Source: Yinghuangia seranimata (lineage in GTDB: Bacteria > Actinomycetota > Actinomycetes > Streptomycetales > Streptomycetaceae). From it: a DNA stretch of 64,000 nucleotides. Position numbers and translations under genes: made by a program. Below the pieces are notes generated by a model. The model searched no databases. It saw nothing but the letters and a program-made list of their open reading frames with translations, and was not told the DNA's origin. Every line of letters begins with the position of its first letter. Position 1 is the stretch's first letter. The stretch is from positions 1-64,000 of the forward strand of contig NZ_JASAOI010000051.1 in the NCBI RefSeq assembly GCF_029953285.1, read 5' to 3'. Shown in pieces: positions 17,561 to 24,430 of the stretch.

Positions 17561-17929
17561 ATGACCGTTGACCAACTGGCCGTGCTGTGCAGGCGCTTGG
17601 CCGACGACAGTGACGCGGTGCGGACCTCGCCGGAGATCCGCGGGCTCGCGGAGTCGATCGTTGCCCGAGTGCGCAGCGGCGTAACGATGGCCGAACTTGC
17701 TCATGACTTCGATGTGTTGGAGGAGCGGCTGCTGCGGGCGGGACACGCGGCAGGGTTGAGTCCGGTCCGTTCGTACGAAAGGCTGCTGAACGCGGGTGAC
17801 GGGCACCGCGTGCTCGAGGTGTTGGCATGCCCAGGCGGCACCTGCGCCCGTATCGAGGCACCCGGCGCGGAGCTGGCTCCCTGCTTGGTGCATCGGCAAC
17901 CGATGGTCGCCATGAGGCTGCGATCGTGA
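17561..17929 (+). CDS. Small hypothetical protein with C-terminal Cys/His cluster
   Basis: A 122-residue protein I do not recognise. Residues 1-75 look helical and charged (MTVDQLAVLCRRLADDSDAV, then VTMAELAHDFDVLEERLLRAG). The last part, CPGGTCARIEAPGAELAPCLVH, contains three cysteines and a histidine that could bind zinc. Its stop overlaps the GTG of the next gene (GTGA), so it is coupled to a membrane protein. The pair is divergent from the CHAT-protease gene with only about 50 bp between. It may be an adaptor or regulator for the CHAT module. Confidence 0.7.
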   Translation: MTVDQLAVLCRRLADDSDAVRTSPEIRGLAESIVARVRSGVTMAELAHDFDVLEERLLRAGHAAGLSPVRSYERLLNAGDGHRVLEVLACPGGTCARIEAPGAELAPCLVHRQPMVAMRLRS

Positions 17930-18816
17930 CAGGGTTCCTTGAGGCGCTGGGCGGGAAGCTGGCCGAACGCTGGCTTGCCCTGCTGCTCGGGCCCAGCGTG
18001 CTGCTGATGAGTGCGACCGCGGCCGGGATGACGCTCGGACACACGCACTGGCATGACCTCGGTCTGCTGCTCACTCGACTCGACGGGCTGTCGGCGAAGC
18101 CCGCATTGGGGAGCACCGGCACAGTGGTTGTCGTTCTGGCGGGTCTCCTTGCGGCTTCGGCGGGTCTGGGACTGGCCGCCACCGCGCTGGGTGCGGCGGT
18201 GGAACGGCTGTGGCTCGCGACCCGGCCGAGATGGCTCGCCGAGCGGCGCCGACGGCGGTGGAACGACGCGCATGAGAGGTTCAACCACGCCTTGCTGGAG
18301 GCGGCCAGGGCCGAGGGCACTCCCGAAGCGAAAGCGGCGGCCGCGCGAGCCCGTGAGCTCAACTCCCGGCGCAACCGGATCAGCCTCGCGCCACCGGCCC
18401 ACCCGTTCTGGCTGGGCGACCGGATCACCGCCGTCGACACCCGGGTCTGGGTGACCTACCGGCTCGACCTCGCCTCTGCGTGGCCACGGCTCTGGCTCAC
18501 GCTGCCCGAGGACGTCCGAGCCGAGATCGGCGCGGCTCGCACGAGGCTCGCCGCCGCGACCAGGATGGTGGCGTGGGCCGTCGGCTATCTCGTAGTGGGC
18601 GCCATGTGGTGGCCATCGGCGGTCGCCGGCGCCGCGACGGCTGCCACGGCGTGGCACCAGGCGCGGATCGCCGGTGCAGCGTTCGCGGAATTGGCTGAGT
18701 CCGCCGTCGACCTGTACGGCCGGGGGCTTGCGGAAACCCTCGGCATCTCCTGCGGGGGCACGCTCACCGAGGACATCGGCGCCGAGATCACGACGCTGCT
18801 GAGGAAGCAGACTTGA
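17926..18816 (+). CDS. Hypothetical membrane protein, partner of the CHAT locus
   Basis: A 296-residue protein with three clear hydrophobic regions: residues 18-42 (LALLLGPSVLLMSATAAGMTLG), 66-90 (VVVVLAGLLAASAGLGLAATALG) and about 210-240 (MVAWAVGYLVVGAMWWPSAVAG). Between the second and third lies a basic, probably cytoplasmic domain of about 120 residues with RRRRWNDAHERF and KAAAARARELNSRRNR. No family is recognised. The GTG at 17926 overlaps the previous stop. Its place beside a CHAT protease suggests it could be a membrane-bound target or effector, which is inference only. Confidence 0.7.
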   Translation: MTGFLEALGGKLAERWLALLLGPSVLLMSATAAGMTLGHTHWHDLGLLLTRLDGLSAKPALGSTGTVVVVLAGLLAASAGLGLAATALGAAVERLWLATRPRWLAERRRRRWNDAHERFNHALLEAARAEGTPEAKAAAARARELNSRRNRISLAPPAHPFWLGDRITAVDTRVWVTYRLDLASAWPRLWLTLPEDVRAEIGAARTRLAAATRMVAWAVGYLVVGAMWWPSAVAGAATAATAWHQARIAGAAFAELAESAVDLYGRGLAETLGISCGGTLTEDIGAEITTLLRKQT

Positions 18817-18907
18817 GCTTCTTGCCCGGTGCCCCGAGGCCTTGTCCCGCCGGTATGCCGCGGTCGTCGAGCCGCCACACGCGCGGCGGACGCCCGCCCG
18901 CGGCCGC

Positions 18908-20215
18908 TCATCCCGTGCCGCCGAGGCGCTCGCGCCTCCGTGTCGGGGTCGGCGTGGCGGCCCCCTCGCGTAGGGAGGGGTCGGTGCGGGCCGCACGGTC
19001 GTGCCAGGCGCCGTACCGTGCGGCGAGCGGCTGGGCGGTGAGTCCGTGTAGCAGTACGCTCAGCCCCACCGTGACCGCGACCGCCCGGCCGAGTGTTACC
19101 ACGCCCGGCACAGGCTCCTCGACGACCAGCAGCACGAAGACGATCGACGCCAAGCCGCGCGGACCGAACCACCCGATGTACAGCACCGTGGGCGTCCGCA
19201 ACCGCGTGCCGGCGAGGGACAGCGCGACCGGGATCATCCGCACCACGGTCAGGCTGAGGAGGGCGTACACCACGATCTGCCAGGTCAGATGCTCAAGGGT
19301 CGGGCCCAGCAGCACCGCACCGAAGACCAGGAAGGTCACCGCCGTCAGCAGCTCGCCCAGCTTCTCCGCGAAGTCGGCGGTTGCCCCGGGGTCAGGACGT
19401 GGTCCGGCCGAGGGCTCGGCGCGAAGTACGGCCGCGAACGCGAAGCCCGCCGTCCACGCGGCGATGAACCCGCTGCCGTCGAACCCGACGGCCGGCAAGT
19501 ACGCCCCCGCCGCCACCGCGAGCACGTACACCTGGAGCCACCCGGGAGCCGCCCATCCGGTGTTCCGCGCCCACCGCAGCAGCCGCCCGCCGGCCCACCC
19601 GACCACCACGCCCAGCGCCGCGCTGAGCACCAGTACACGCCAGACGGTTCCGGCTGTGCCCTCCTCGGCCGCCGTGGTGCCGGGGAGCCCCGCGAGGAAC
19701 ACCAGGAAGAACGGCAGGACCATGCCGTCGTTGAGGCCGCTCTCGACGTTCAGCCCGTGGCGTACCAGCCCGGGAACACGCATGTCGGCAATGGCGGTCT
19801 TCCCCAGCGCGGCATCGGTCGGCGCCAGGATCGCGCCCACCAGAGCCAGTTCCCACGCGCTCAGACCAGGCAGCAGCGGCCACGCCAGCAGCCAGCCCGC
19901 CCCCACGGTCAGCACCAGCCCGACCGTGAGCAGCCGCACCGGGACAAAGCCCTCAGTGCGCAGGTCCGCGCGGCGCACCGCCATCGCATCGGTGAACAAC
20001 ACCAGCGTCAACGTCGCTTCGACCAGCGTGAGCACGGGCCCGGCGTCGTGCTTCAGGTCGACGAGCCCCAGCGCGAGCGGCCCGATCAACAGGCCGAAGC
20101 CGGTGAAGACCATCGGGGAGGTGACCGGCGTCGCCGACAGGCGACGGGAGCACAGCGCATACCCGGCCGTCACAGCGGCGCCTGCGGCGCCCGCCCATGC
20201 GCTGCCGCCGCTCAC
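18908..20215 (-). CDS. Cation:proton antiporter, CPA1 family
   Basis: A 435-residue integral membrane protein with about 12 hydrophobic segments, the usual size of bacterial NhaP-type Na+(K+)/H+ antiporters. Typical features are GAILAPTDAALGKTAIAD and HGLNVESGLNDGMVLPF, holding the conserved acidic ion-binding residues, plus GWFGPRGLASIVFVLL near the end. The hydrophilic tail is short and basic. It would exchange monovalent cations for protons and help with pH or salt homeostasis. It faces the membrane-protein gene at 17926 convergently. Confidence 0.9.
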   Translation of the reverse strand: MSGGSAWAGAAGAAVTAGYALCSRRLSATPVTSPMVFTGFGLLIGPLALGLVDLKHDAGPVLTLVEATLTLVLFTDAMAVRRADLRTEGFVPVRLLTVGLVLTVGAGWLLAWPLLPGLSAWELALVGAILAPTDAALGKTAIADMRVPGLVRHGLNVESGLNDGMVLPFFLVFLAGLPGTTAAEEGTAGTVWRVLVLSAALGVVVGWAGGRLLRWARNTGWAAPGWLQVYVLAVAAGAYLPAVGFDGSGFIAAWTAGFAFAAVLRAEPSAGPRPDPGATADFAEKLGELLTAVTFLVFGAVLLGPTLEHLTWQIVVYALLSLTVVRMIPVALSLAGTRLRTPTVLYIGWFGPRGLASIVFVLLVVEEPVPGVVTLGRAVAVTVGLSVLLHGLTAQPLAARYGAWHDRAARTDPSLREGAATPTPTRRRERLGGTG

Positions 20216-20269
20216 CGCGTGTCCTCGGGCCGCGGTGCGGCTGTCCGGGGCACCGCCGATGCCCAGCGG

Positions 20270-20458
20270 TCACGCGCCGGTCGGGGCATCGGCACCTGGT
20301 GCGGTGTGGGGATCCCGCGCTGCCCGGGGCACATCGACTGCCGCGACGAGTGCCGCGCAGGCGCACCCGACCACCTCCTGCGCGTGCGCACGCGCGAGCC
20401 GCGCCAGCGCTGCCACGCCCTGCGGGGACGAGTCGAAACCATTGGCCACCGAACCCAA
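20270..20458 (-). CDS. Possible small hypothetical protein
   Basis: A 62-codon frame starting TTG with GGAGG upstream and strong third-position GC bias. It begins MGSVANGFDSSPQGVAALAR and then runs on as RLARAHAQEVVGCACAALVA. It sits 54 nt before the antiporter start on the same strand, so it could lead that operon. No family is recognised, and it may be a degraded fragment, since the surroundings up to 20,780 hold nothing else recognisable. Confidence 0.3.
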   Translation of the reverse strand: MGSVANGFDSSPQGVAALARLARAHAQEVVGCACAALVAAVDVPRAARDPHTAPGADAPTGA

Positions 20459-20765
20459 CCTGCCTCCGTGCGTGCCGCGCGGCGCACCGCCGTAGGTGCC
20501 GAGAACCTACCCGCCCGCGCGTGGGGGGCCAGAACGCCGCGCCGGTGCGGAGCCTTGCGGCACCCGACCGGAGCAGAGCGGGGCTCGAGGTCCGGGCCGG
20601 AATCGTGTGCTTCGCCTCGGGACGGGGGTGACGGGCGAGGCGTCGTCGCGTCGATCAAGCCCTGGACTTCCCCCACCCCGGCGGCAAGTCATCGCCCAGG
20701 ACTACCTCTCGCGAGCCACCATGGCACGTCGTCGTCGCTGCTCGGCTCCGGGGCATCTGCGGGTC

Positions 20766-21132
20766 GGGGGCACGGCCGTTCGTGGTGAACTCGGCGGTGA
20801 AGACGTGCTTGCCGGAGGGGATGTCCCGGTCCGCGTCCACGACTTGGAGACGCGTGCCCACCCAGTTGAAGGCGTAATGCAGGCGGTGGTCCTTGACGTA
20901 GAAGCTGTGGCCTCCGGCCACGCCGCCGCTGGCGCACAGGACGCCCTCGGCGTCGCCGTCCGCGATGTCGACCCCAGCGGCGATGGTGTACGAGCGGCCG
21001 CTGATCATGACGCCGGACTGCTCGGGCACGGCGGCACAGTCGGGGTAGTACACGTAGCGGTCGCGCTCCGGGGATCCGTGCGGACGCTCGGCCATGGCCT
21101 GTTCCAGGGCGGTGCGGTCGTCCAGCGGCAAC
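20766..21132 (-). pseudogene. C-terminal fragment of an arylsulfatase
   Basis: Reading on the minus strand gives YVYYPDCAAVPEQSG, RSYTIAAGVDIADGDAEGVL, GGHSFYVKDHRLHYAFNWVG and SGKHVFTAEF, the beta-sandwich C-terminal region of actinobacterial arylsulfatases (normally about 780 residues). The catalytic domain with the CxPSR formylglycine site is absent. The 5' side is cut at an IS-end remnant (21137-21159). The 3' side loses homology near 20,770, before the expected end. It is a dead remnant. Confidence 0.7.
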
Positions 21133-21136
21133 CGGT

Positions 21137-21159
21137 GGATGGAATTTTCGGCACCCACA
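21137..21159. mobile_element. IS-end remnant (integrase-core IS family)
   Basis: GGAATTTTCGGCACCCACA matches the inner and outer end of the IS copies at 24422, 31915 and 33020, which end in ...TCGGCACCCACA. Only about 23 bp of the element remain. It joins the arylsulfatase fragment to the 144-bp repeat, so it marks where an IS-mediated deletion probably occurred. Confidence 0.55.
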
Positions 21160-21216
21160 GGCCTGACATCGCGGTGGGAGCGGGGATCGCTCCCAATCGG
21201 CTCCCATAACGCAGAC

Positions 21217-21249
21217 AGGCCCATGATCACCAAAGGTGATCATGGGCCT
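21217..21249. terminator. Hairpin terminator of the former tRNA-Pro, left copy
   Basis: A perfect 15-bp stem (21217-21231 with 21235-21249) and a 3-nt loop. It lies 17 nt beyond the 3' end of the tRNA-Pro half on the minus strand, as expected for the terminator of the original tRNA gene. The same hairpin recurs at 50462-50494 with one base changed in the loop. Confidence 0.7.
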
Positions 21250-21265
21250 GACCTGCATAAGCACC

Positions 21266-21308
21266 GTCGGGACGACAGGATTTGAACCTGCGCCCCTTTG
21301 ACCCCCAG
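21266..21308 (-). other. 3' half of tRNA-Pro(GGG), remnant
   Basis: The complement carries the acceptor 3' strand, the T arm with GGTTCAAATCC and the variable region up to the anticodon loop. Sequence identity to a tRNA ends at the anticodon loop, so the D arm and 5' acceptor are missing and this is not a functional tRNA. It differs from the 50511 copy at two positions in the variable region. Confidence 0.75.
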
Positions 21309-21342
21309 CCGGGGCTCCCGGCCGTGAGGTATTTTCCGCGCC

Positions 21343-21933
21343 ATGGGACGCAAACCGAATCCCGAGCGGAGGGCGGAGATCCTGCGCGCGGTCGTGGACG
21401 AGTTGGCGCGCACGGGCCTCGGCGATCTGTCTCTGCGGCCGCTCGCTGGGGCGCTTGGGGTGAGCACGTACACGCTCACCTACCAGTTCGGTTCCAAGGA
21501 GGAACTCCTGCGTGCGGTACTGGAGTTCGTGGAAGCTGAGCAGGTCGGCGCTGCCCGCGTCGCCGGAGGCGCGGCCGGGGGAGACGTGGGCGCGACGGTC
21601 GCCGCGTACTGGCAGTGGGTGACGGAGCCGGCGCGTCTGGGACGAGTCCGCCTGGTGTTCGAGGCGCTGACGATTCCGCGCGTCTCCGAGCTGTTGCCGC
21701 AAGACTTCCGGGCACGGCTGATGTCGGCATGGGTCGACCTGCTGGCGGGCGACCTTACAGGCGCCGGCGTGGCGCCCGAGGAAGCGGAGGCCGAGGCGAC
21801 CGTTGCGGCGTCAGCGCTGGCGGGAATGCTGCTCGACCTGCTGGCGACCGGCGATCGCGAGCGCCTCGGCCGGGCCGCACAGCGCCTCGCCCGCCGCCTC
21901 GGCGATCTTCAAGTGGCTTGCCTGGAACGGTAA
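21343..21933 (+). CDS. TetR/AcrR family transcriptional regulator
   Basis: A 196-residue repressor-type regulator. The helix-turn-helix is in residues 8-54 (RRAEILRAVVDELARTGLGD, then LSLRPLAGALGVSTYTLTYQ and FGSKEELLRAVL). The C-terminal part is a helical ligand-binding domain. It starts just inside the left attachment site and directly precedes the oxidoreductase gene at 21988. A 26-bp palindrome between them is a plausible operator, so it probably represses that gene. Confidence 0.9.
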   Translation: MGRKPNPERRAEILRAVVDELARTGLGDLSLRPLAGALGVSTYTLTYQFGSKEELLRAVLEFVEAEQVGAARVAGGAAGGDVGATVAAYWQWVTEPARLGRVRLVFEALTIPRVSELLPQDFRARLMSAWVDLLAGDLTGAGVAPEEAEAEATVAASALAGMLLDLLATGDRERLGRAAQRLARRLGDLQVACLER

Positions 21934-21957
21934 TTGGCTGAAATCAAGCCGTTGTCC

Positions 21958-21983
21958 ATTGACATGACGGTCGTTATGTTAAT
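21958..21983. promoter_or_regulatory. Palindromic operator between TetR regulator and oxidoreductase gene
   Basis: ATTGACATGACGG and TCGTTATGTTAAT form an inverted repeat with 10 of 13 positions pairing. It is AT-rich compared with its surroundings and overlaps the start region of the next gene. The TTGACA inside it could be a -35 box. Such sites are typical targets of neighbouring TetR-family proteins. Confidence 0.55.
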
Positions 21984-21987
21984 GAGT

Positions 21988-22977
21988 ATGACCACGACGC
22001 GAGCCGCCTCATCCCGCACCACACACGCCACGCGCTCCGAGACGCTGCGCTGGGAGGGCACCGCCTGGGCCCTCGTCGGCGCCGCCTGGGCGGTCTCCGC
22101 CTGGCCGGGATTCCTGATCGACTGGGCAGGCAGCCCGGCGCTGCCCGCCGCCGCCGGGTTCGCCCTCTGCGCCCTCTTCGCCGTGTGGCAAAGCCTCGCC
22201 CACGGCACGCCGCTCGGACGGGTCGGCGAACGCGTCCTGCGGGTACGCCCCGGCCGCCGCCGCAAGTCCCGCGCTTACGTGCGGGGCACCGTCGTCGTCG
22301 ACACCGCCGTGATCGGCGGCTCGGGGGTGCTGTGGTGCGTCGCCGCACGCGAGTTCGCGTGGTCCGAGACGGTCACCGGGGGTGCCGCCCAGGTGGCGGC
22401 GGGCGTCGCGTTCCTCGCGTGGGGGGTGTTGCACATTCCGGCAGCGCGGCGCGTACGCGGCGGCACGGCCGACGCGCCCGTCGTCAGCCGCCGCGTGCTC
22501 GGCGCCGGCCCCATGACCGTCGCTCCGACCGGCCCCGAGCAGACCGCCGCCCTCGACGCCGCCGACGCGGGACACCGCAAGGTACGCAACGGACGCCTCC
22601 AGCGTTGGGTGCTCAACCCGCCGATGCGGCTGGTCGCATGCTCGGGCGCTCTCCCCCACTACGCGGTGCTGGAGACCACGGGCCGCACCACTGGTCGCCG
22701 CCGCCGCACGGTGGTCGGCGTTCGCCGCGACCCGGACTCGGTCCTGTGGCTGGTCGCGGAACACGGCTCGCGCGCGGGCTACGTGCGCAACCTCGTGGCC
22801 GACCCGCACGTCCGTGTGCACCTGCGCGGCCGCTGGCGGCCCGGCGTCGCCGCCCTTGTCCCGGACGACGACGTCGCGGCCCGCCTCGCCGCCTTCCCGG
22901 CCCACCACGCCCGCACACTCCGCAGGTTCGCGACGACCCCGGCCACGGTGCGGGTCGAGCTGGCGGGGGCGACCTGA
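21988..22977 (+). CDS. Membrane domain fused to F420-type nitroreductase (DDN family)
   Basis: A 329-residue fusion. Residues 25-170 hold about four hydrophobic segments (AWALVGAAWAVSAWPGFLID; ALPAAAGFALCALFAVWQSL; VVVDTAVIGGSGVLWCVAA; VAAGVAFLAWGVLHI). Residues 205-329 match the deazaflavin (F420)-dependent nitroreductase/DDN family: NPPMRLVACSGALPHYAVLETTGRTTGRRRRTVVGV, SRAGYVRNLVADPHVRVHL and HHARTLRRFATT. DDN-type proteins reduce quinones or nitro compounds with F420H2, so membrane anchoring suggests a quinone-type substrate. ATG 21988 is favoured over 21982 and upstream starts because the operator overlaps those. Confidence 0.8.
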   Translation: MTTTRAASSRTTHATRSETLRWEGTAWALVGAAWAVSAWPGFLIDWAGSPALPAAAGFALCALFAVWQSLAHGTPLGRVGERVLRVRPGRRRKSRAYVRGTVVVDTAVIGGSGVLWCVAAREFAWSETVTGGAAQVAAGVAFLAWGVLHIPAARRVRGGTADAPVVSRRVLGAGPMTVAPTGPEQTAALDAADAGHRKVRNGRLQRWVLNPPMRLVACSGALPHYAVLETTGRTTGRRRRTVVGVRRDPDSVLWLVAEHGSRAGYVRNLVADPHVRVHLRGRWRPGVAALVPDDDVAARLAAFPAHHARTLRRFATTPATVRVELAGAT

Positions 22978-23411
22978 CACCAAGCGGGCGCGCGACGCGG
23001 CAGCGTCTCGACTTGGACCCAGCCGTTCCGGCCGTGCTCGTACAGCCGTTGGCCCTTAGGGCTGTGCTCGCAGACACCGATCTTGGCGGCGCGCAGGGAT
23101 GTCCCTTCGCCAGGCAGCGGCCCGGCCACTTGGTGGCATCGTTCTCATACGGAACGTCCGGGTCGGGCAGGTATCCCCACTCGTTTGGGCGGCATGCGCG
23201 TCACCTCGACGTGAACAGCATCCGCTGGATGCTGCAGGCGTCGACAGAACGGACTCAGGTCGACGCGGCGTGGTCTCTCGGCGCCATCTCGGACGACGCG
23301 CGGCGGCCCGGCGGTGACCCGGCGGTGACCGCGGCATACCTCGCGGCGGATCCGAAGGTCTCCGAATACCGTCCAGGCGTACGCCCGCGGCCTGAAGAAG
23401 CAATCCGCGGG
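22978..23411. other. Non-coding or decayed stretch
   Basis: No recognisable gene, RNA or repeat was seen in these 434 bases. Open frames are present on both strands but show no family resemblance and have weak starts. It separates the oxidoreductase gene from a metalloprotease fragment. Confidence 0.4.
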
Positions 23412-23810
23412 TCAGTAGGGGTAGACGTAGCGGATGATCTCCTGGAAGTCGTCGTCCGTCGGTGTCCATCCCGGTTGGGTATTACCGGTGTACAGGCAAC
23501 TGGCCGGGCTGCTGTTGTGTCCGAGCCCGATCTCATGGCACGCGAGCTGCCTGGCGGCGGTCGGATACGCGGACACGAAGTTGTCGTTCAGCATGACCGC
23601 GTTCGTTCCGTCGCGCAGGTAGTGGCTCTGAGAGTCGTAGTCCGCGGTGAACTTGCCCGCATAGATGTACCCGTAGTTGCCGCTGTAGACATTGACGCAG
23701 TGCGTTCCGGTGTAGCCCGGACAGCCATTCGGACTCCACGTCAGGTGGACGTTGGGTGATCCGTTCCAGACGCTGATCGCGGTGCCCACCGGCCACGCCG
23801 AACTCGACAT
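23412..23810 (-). pseudogene. Truncated zincin-type metalloprotease
   Basis: The remaining 132 residues run from VGTAISVWNGSPNVHLTWSP to the natural end FQEIIRYVYPY and resemble small secreted actinobacterial metalloproteases. The zinc site reads ACHEIGLGHNSS, where the family has HE(I/L)GHALGLGHN. A 4-residue loss removes the second histidine of HExxH, so catalysis is not possible. The signal peptide and N-terminal part are also missing, cut at the IS remnant that starts at 23823. Both lesions mark it as dead. Confidence 0.7.
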
Positions 23811-23822
23811 GTCGTGGTATAC

Positions 23823-23959
23823 GCGCGACGCCCGAGCCGATCACCGACCCCGACGAACTCCAACGACTGCGCACACACCGACACGCCCAACTCGGCGGCA
23901 CCATCCACGAATACCGACCTGCGGCCTGACCTGCGCAGACGTATTCATCTGCACCCACA
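23823..23959 (+). mobile_element. Right-end fragment of integrase-core IS (copy 1a)
   Basis: Holds the last 33 or so transposase codons (PEPITDPDELQRLRTHRHAQ then LGGTIHEYRPAA, stop at 23929) and the terminal repeat ending CACCCACA at 23959. The sequence is related to, but not identical with, the copies ending at 24423, 33020 and 37689. The left part of the element is gone. It abuts another fragment of the same family inside the latter's transposase, so this looks like one IS nested in another. Confidence 0.65.
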
Positions 23960-24423
23960 GGGTCACCCAGGCCGCCCGAAACCTCCTCATAGACCTTCAG
24001 GACGCCGGAGCCTCCGCCACGTACCTGATACGCGATCGGGACGCGAAGTTCCCCGCCCTCTTCGACCAGATCATCGGCGACGCCGGAATCCAGACCGTAC
24101 GCACCGGCGTTCGCATCCCGCGCATGAACTCCATCAGGGAGCGCTGGGTCCAGACCTGCCGCCACGAACTCCTCGACCAGACGTTGATCTGGAACGAACA
24201 ACACCTGCGCCACGCCCTCCGCGAGTTCGAGCAGCACCACAACACCCACCAACCCCACCAGGCATTGCGGCAGGCAGCACCCCTGCGCCCAGCACCCGAA
24301 CCAATCACCGACCCCGAACGCATCACATGCCTGGACATATGCCGACACGACCGACTCGGCGGTGTCCTCCACGAGTACCGACATGCATCCTGACCTGCAT
24401 GGGTGGAGTTTTCGGCACCCACA
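23960..24423 (+). mobile_element. 3' part of integrase-core IS transposase (copy 1b)
   Basis: Encodes the last 143 or so residues of the transposase: VTQAARNLLIDLQDAGA, then LIRDRDAKFPALFDQIIGDAGIQTV, RHELLDQTLIWNEQHLRHAL and HDRLGGVLHEYRHAS, stop at 24393, and then the inverted end TTTTCGGCACCCACA. The catalytic DRD-aspartate region and the final glutamate-containing part (ERWVQTCRHEL) are present. The N-terminal helix-turn-helix and first aspartate are missing. Confidence 0.7.
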
Positions 24424-24430
24424 GGGTCGG

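Larger units (their letters stand above)
21165..21308. repeat. 144-bp direct repeat, left copy (attachment site B)
   Basis: Aligns without gaps to 50410-50553 with 7 mismatches (about 95% identity). It carries, from left to right, short GGGAGC/GCTCCC arms, a 15-bp-stem hairpin and the 3' half of a tRNA-Pro. Together the copies bracket 29.2 kb of accessory DNA with an integrase just inside the right copy, which is the layout of an integrated element. Confidence 0.8.

Noticed and set aside
18813-20495. Plus-strand frames of about 500-560 codons opposite the antiporter
   Set aside because: Ser/Thr/Ala/Pro-rich composition without family resemblance; the minus strand encodes a convincing 12-helix antiporter.
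21266-21308. Complete tRNA-Pro gene
   Set aside because: Only the 3' half is present; D arm and 5' acceptor strand are missing here and at 50511-50556.
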